Shown here: positions 63,883 through 64,000 of the stretch, in pieces
Layout: each line of letters opens with the position of its first letter
Position numbering within the stretch: the first letter of the stretch is position 1
NCBI RefSeq assembly: GCF_013378055.1
Contig: NZ_CP051130.1
Span: 1,612,001-1,676,000 of the forward strand
Length of the DNA stretch: 64,000 nt
From: Parasphingopyxis sp. CP4
GTDB lineage: Bacteria; Pseudomonadota; Alphaproteobacteria; Sphingomonadales; Sphingomonadaceae
Reading direction: 5' to 3'
Made by a program: the position numbers and the translations under genes
The notes under the pieces: generated by a model
Seen by the model: only the letters and a program-made list of their open reading frames with translations
Database searches by the model: none
Told to the model about the DNA's origin: nothing

Positions 63883-64000
63883 GGCCCGAAGCGGCTAGCT
63901 TCCCGCTCAACACATAAGATTCGGCAGCACGGAACTAATGGGTGTTCCGTGGCGTAGATCGAATATATGTGCATTTGCGTCGCCATTCGGACGGCGCGCC

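Overview
This 64 kb window is chromosomal DNA from an alphaproteobacterium, most likely of the order Sphingomonadales. The grounds are gene content and order: ubiG divergent from lysC with ptsP following, rodZ-cpoB-tilS-ftsH, proA-nadD-rsfS-rlmH-envC-ctpA, dnaJ-like-yihY-fabI-aroC, a DUF1153/SciP gene, and many short exported proteins of sphingomonad type. Base composition is GC-rich and mostly even. I see no rRNA, tRNA, CRISPR array, prophage, insertion sequence or integrase, so this is largely core genome with a few accessory genes.

Layout. 1-9.5 kb: the 3' end of gltB, small enzymes (VOC, GST), ubiG/lysC, a flavin oxidoreductase, two GNATs, a DsrE-like exported protein, and one AT-richer methyltransferase-like gene that stands out from its surroundings. 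9.6-25 kb: ptsP; the envelope and housekeeping block rodZ-like, cpoB, tilS, ftsH (closed by a clear terminator); then a tight series proA, small membrane protein, nadD, rsfS, rlmH, envC, ctpA, dsbB, coq7, with overlapping or non-ATG starts. 25-40 kb: a DUF885 peptidase, a bacterial PH-domain pair, a lipoprotein phosphodiesterase, smc, a DsbA-like lipoprotein with dciA, mutY-nudC, an anchored cytochrome c, a LOG protein with an extensin-like lipoprotein, and an orphan coiled-coil protein. 40-46 kb: serC-serA behind a strongly structured leader, then hisZ and purA, the latter also with a structured leader.

45.8-48.8 kb holds the least understood cassette: a secreted parallel beta-helix protein and an exported CxxCH-containing protein. 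They match a family pair (TIGR03805/TIGR03806) whose function is unknown, and a methyltransferase-like gene follows. Two perfect inverted repeats precede the pair, one of them holding the ribosome binding site. 48.8-64 kb: two carboxylate transporters; the aroC-fabI-yihY-dnaJ operon (minus strand) behind a near-consensus heat-shock promoter; an ABA4-like gene; pdxH, phzF; an exported caspase with three PPC domains and an EF-hand loop; a beta-lactamase-like hydrolase; mnmA; and sciP with a strong terminator.

The points most worth a second look are the beta-helix/cytochrome pair and its leader, the exported caspase, the serC leader, the heat-shock promoter, and the CTG start of rlmH. I found no clear defence system or mobile element.
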